From positions 7,910,463 to 7,974,462 of the forward strand of contig CM072895.1 in NCBI GenBank assembly GCA_037013685.1: a stretch of 64,000 bases of DNA, read 5' to 3'. Origin of the DNA: Acridotheres tristis (taxonomy: Eukaryota; Chordata; Aves; Passeriformes; Sturnidae). Below the pieces are notes generated by a model, which was given only the letters and a program-made list of their open reading frames with translations, did no database searches and was not told where the DNA came from. Both the position numbers and the translations under genes were made by a program. How positions within the stretch are numbered: the first letter of the stretch is position 1; the number at the start of each line of letters is the position of its first letter. Shown piece by piece: positions 61,231-64,000 of this stretch.

Positions 61231-64000
61231 TATATATGAAGAACAATACACAGACCTCAGCTAAACCGTAATGAGTGCATTGACATAACATCAGCCCTGA
61301 AAAGAATCTGACTCCATAGCAGGTGAATGGCAAAACAAAGAAATTCAAGGTCCAGAGTCCTCTTTAAATCACCCAGCTCCAGCGCTGTGTGATGGGTATC
61401 ATTACTGGTAGCAGTGGTGCAGTGCTGCTGGTAATGGACTGTGCCCTAATTGCCTCTTGTAGTGTTTAGTTCACTGTGTCACCTACTGTGGGGCTGGGAT
61501 GGCCCCCACGTTTGGGATATCCTGCACATCAGCATGCAGAGTGCACAGGGACATCCAGAGCTTGTCTGGTTTGGAATATTTTAGGTAGAACACAGCCTAG
61601 GTTTTGTGTACATATAGGTGCATTTTTGTCACAAGAGTGTGAAGTGTCTGTGTAGCAAAGTTAGAGATTTGATTGTACTGTACTTTCAGTACAGATCTGA
61701 ATAAGTCCAAACACCCAACAGGCTTACTTCAAACCACTGCAACACGAATTCCTGCTGCTTCTAAGACAAATCTGGAGACAATTTCTTCAGAGGTGAGATA
61801 CCTTTTGACTCTTTGTTGGTTTGTTCTAACACTCCAGTGACAAACTTGTGGTACTGTCTCATTACCAGAGTGGTAAGGAACAGCTCAGAGGGAGCAACAA
61901 GAGCTCACAAATTGCTTCAGTTCTTATATCCATTAGCCTGACCAAGGACTTCCAGTTCCTACTTTTTCAATTATATTTAGTGTTTTAGTTTAGTGCTTTT
62001 GATTGCAGCATTAATCTGTTCTGGAGGAAATGTACTGAAATTCTTCATGTTCATTGACCACACTCAGAAATTACTGGAAATGGAAACTTAAATGTCTGTC
62101 CAAATTTGGTGCTAATTTCAATACCCTTGGCTTTTTACATTCATTTTAAAAACTTTTCTCCTTGGTGATGTTTTACTGACTTCCCAAAATACGAACCAAA
62201 TTATTGCTAGCTGGCACAGACTTTCATGATGAAGGTCACTAAGGTCATCCTTTAATTTTAGATTCCTCTGAGCCAGTTGAAGCTTCTGAAAGTTTCCTGA
62301 GAGCCAGGAGCACTATCTAACAAGCAGTCCTTGTGAAGTTAGAATTCTTGCTTTTCTGAAATGCAGGTGGAAGGCGAGCAGAAAGCAAAGTTTTGATCTT
62401 TGGAATCCAGACACAATTCTCAAAACATAGACAGCTCCAGAGGGTAATGTTGCCTAGAATTTTCTGACTATCCACAGTTGTATCCTGCAGAACTCAGTCC
62501 TGAGCTCCAGTGGCTTGGTAAAGGCAATGGTGAAATTACATTTGAAGTTTTAAGAACTGATTTTCTGTCACATGGAAAAAGTGAAATTCTTTCTCTCATG
62601 ATGTCAGAACATGAATTAAACTTGTTAAGCCAAAGAAAGGATAATAAAATGCCCATATTAATAAAAAAAATAAAAAGGAATATCGCTCTGATGTCAGGTA
62701 TAAACTTCTTCAGGCCAGAACATGAATGAAATGGAGGGGCCCTGCAGCAAGGCTACATTTGAGCATTAGTTGAAATAAAAAGGTAACAAATGTGCAGACA
62801 GAGACTTGCCATACCAGCCGTTTATTTTTAATCAATAAAACATCTAAACAGTAAATTCATGGTAAGTCTGTTCTGTGCATTTTCCCTCAGCTATATTGAA
62901 GTCAATCAATTAAAACTTCTCCTCTCTGTAGTGTATATTTCTGGTGGAGCAGGGTGTGCTCAGTCCTCCCTGAAGAGTTTGTAAAGTGAACCTTTCAGAA
63001 ACACACAGAGCCATTGAGGGCACTGCCTGGAGCTGTGCTGGTACCCACAGAGTTCTAACAAGTAGCCTGCCTGACAACCTCCAAAAATAAACACCCTAAA
63101 ACTCATACTCTCTCTTCATAGTTCATCTCTAGCCCAAAAGTACTCGTCTGTCATTTTGGTATCTGTTTTCTAAGCACGTCTCCTTTAATTAGGTCCTGTG
63201 CTCTTCTCAGATTTGTTTCTTTGCCAATATTAAACAGTTTTCTGTATAGCAAGCAGATTCCAAGGCAGATGTCCAATCTTTTTGGATTTTGCTCGCTGAT
63301 TGTAATAAATTTATTACTTCTTCTATGCAAACATAGAGCAAAATTCTTTTGTTGAGCAACAGACCTACACTGAGTATCTGTAAAGCCACAACAACACAGC
63401 AGGAGCTCACAAGCATTAGTGGTAATAACTTCCACTGTGGCATTTCCATGTATTTTGCTTCATGTTTCTGGGTTTTTTCTCTCTTCCATTTCTTTAGCCA
63501 AGAATTTGGTTCAAGCTTAAACTTCGTGTTACATGCACTCCATTCAAAAATGTTCAAGGAAACTTGTTCAGGAGACTCCTCCAAAAACTCAGTACCCAAG
63601 CTACTCATAGTTTAGAGTGTAAAGGAAGTATATATATCAATAAAAAGTTAGAACTAGCAAAGGGCAGACTTAATTGGATTAAGTCTGGTTTATTGGAGAG
63701 TAGTCTTTCAACAGATTTACTATTAGATAGACACAGAAGCAGATTTTGTTTGTTTCAGATAGCAAAAAACTCAAACATGCTGAGGGAGAGACCAGAAAGA
63801 GGTTAGGCAGGATCACGCCCTTGACTATTATTCTGCTCTCTTTAAGAACTTCAAAAAGGAATAAGCAGAGAATAAGTGCCTGATTCTATTTGAAGCTGGT
63901 GTCGTCTGAAGAGGTGGGTTTCCAGAGGTGCAGGCTGCACATCTGTACGTTGAAGGAGTCTCTGCAGACCCATCAGCCAATGCTGTATCTGTCAGCTCTC
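61231..64000. other. Intron, no gene seen
   Basis: AT-rich to the end of the window. Contains the perfect small palindrome at 63665-63687. No exon, transposon or RNA gene recognised. Confidence -1.
63665..63687. repeat. Perfect ten-base-pair inverted repeat, three-base loop
   Basis: CAGACTTAAT and ATTAAGTCTG flank TGG. A perfect near-palindrome of this length can arise by chance in 64 kb of AT-rich DNA, and no function is implied. Confidence -1.

Larger units (their letters stand above)
12259..64000 (+). other. AGBL4: AGBL4 intron downstream of the exon (3' part beyond the window)
   Basis: The next CCP6 exon should carry QQRQLD and the HPGETPSS zinc-site motif. No frame in the remaining 51.7 kb shows them, so this is intron to the end of the window. 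It contains the repeats and candidate elements listed separately, including one LTR and one exon-like segment. Confidence -1.

Overview
This window reads as a stretch of a bird nuclear chromosome lying almost entirely inside introns of one very large gene. Only one coding segment is recognised with confidence: an internal exon at 12042-12258 (+ strand) of AGBL4, which encodes cytosolic carboxypeptidase 6 (CCP6). It has clean splice sites at both ends and an uninterrupted frame. No other AGBL4 exon was found, so the flanking introns are at least 12.0 kb upstream and 51.7 kb downstream within this window. That fits AGBL4, which in human spans well over a megabase. The avian assignment rests on the repeats: CR1-type LINE 3' fragments, a solo LTR of a type I recognise from neoavian (especially songbird) genomes, and ancient L3/CR1-like LINE remnants shared with reptiles. 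No tRNA, rRNA, CRISPR array, operon or prokaryotic feature is present.

Layout. 1-3225: intron with an old plus-strand L3/CR1-like reverse transcriptase relic, split by a roughly 1 kb insertion that starts with an inverted CR1-like 3' end. 3226-10146: intron with an (CCAA)11 microsatellite. 10147-10500: minus-strand CR1 3' end. 10501-12041: intron with TG/CA repeats. 12042-12258: AGBL4 exon. 12259-31889: intron with two relics of ancient amniote palindromic repeats and a small CpG-dense patch near 21.1-21.3 kb. 31890-34450: minus-strand L3/CR1-like LINE with a younger minus-strand CR1 fragment nested in it. 35472-35591: an unassigned 40-codon segment that looks like an internal exon. 37631-38183: minus-strand solo LTR with a short target-site duplication. 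38184-64000: intron with G/T-rich repeats, two more old palindromic repeat relics and a 60-nt microRNA-like hairpin at 61171-61230.

Nothing here amounts to a multi-gene system. The items most worth a second look are the candidate exon at 35472-35591, the hairpin at 61171-61230, the CpG-dense patch with a possible exon at 21083-21335, and the antisense LTR promoter inside AGBL4. Repeat family calls are from remembered consensus sequences, not a database search, so repeat edges are approximate except for the LTR.
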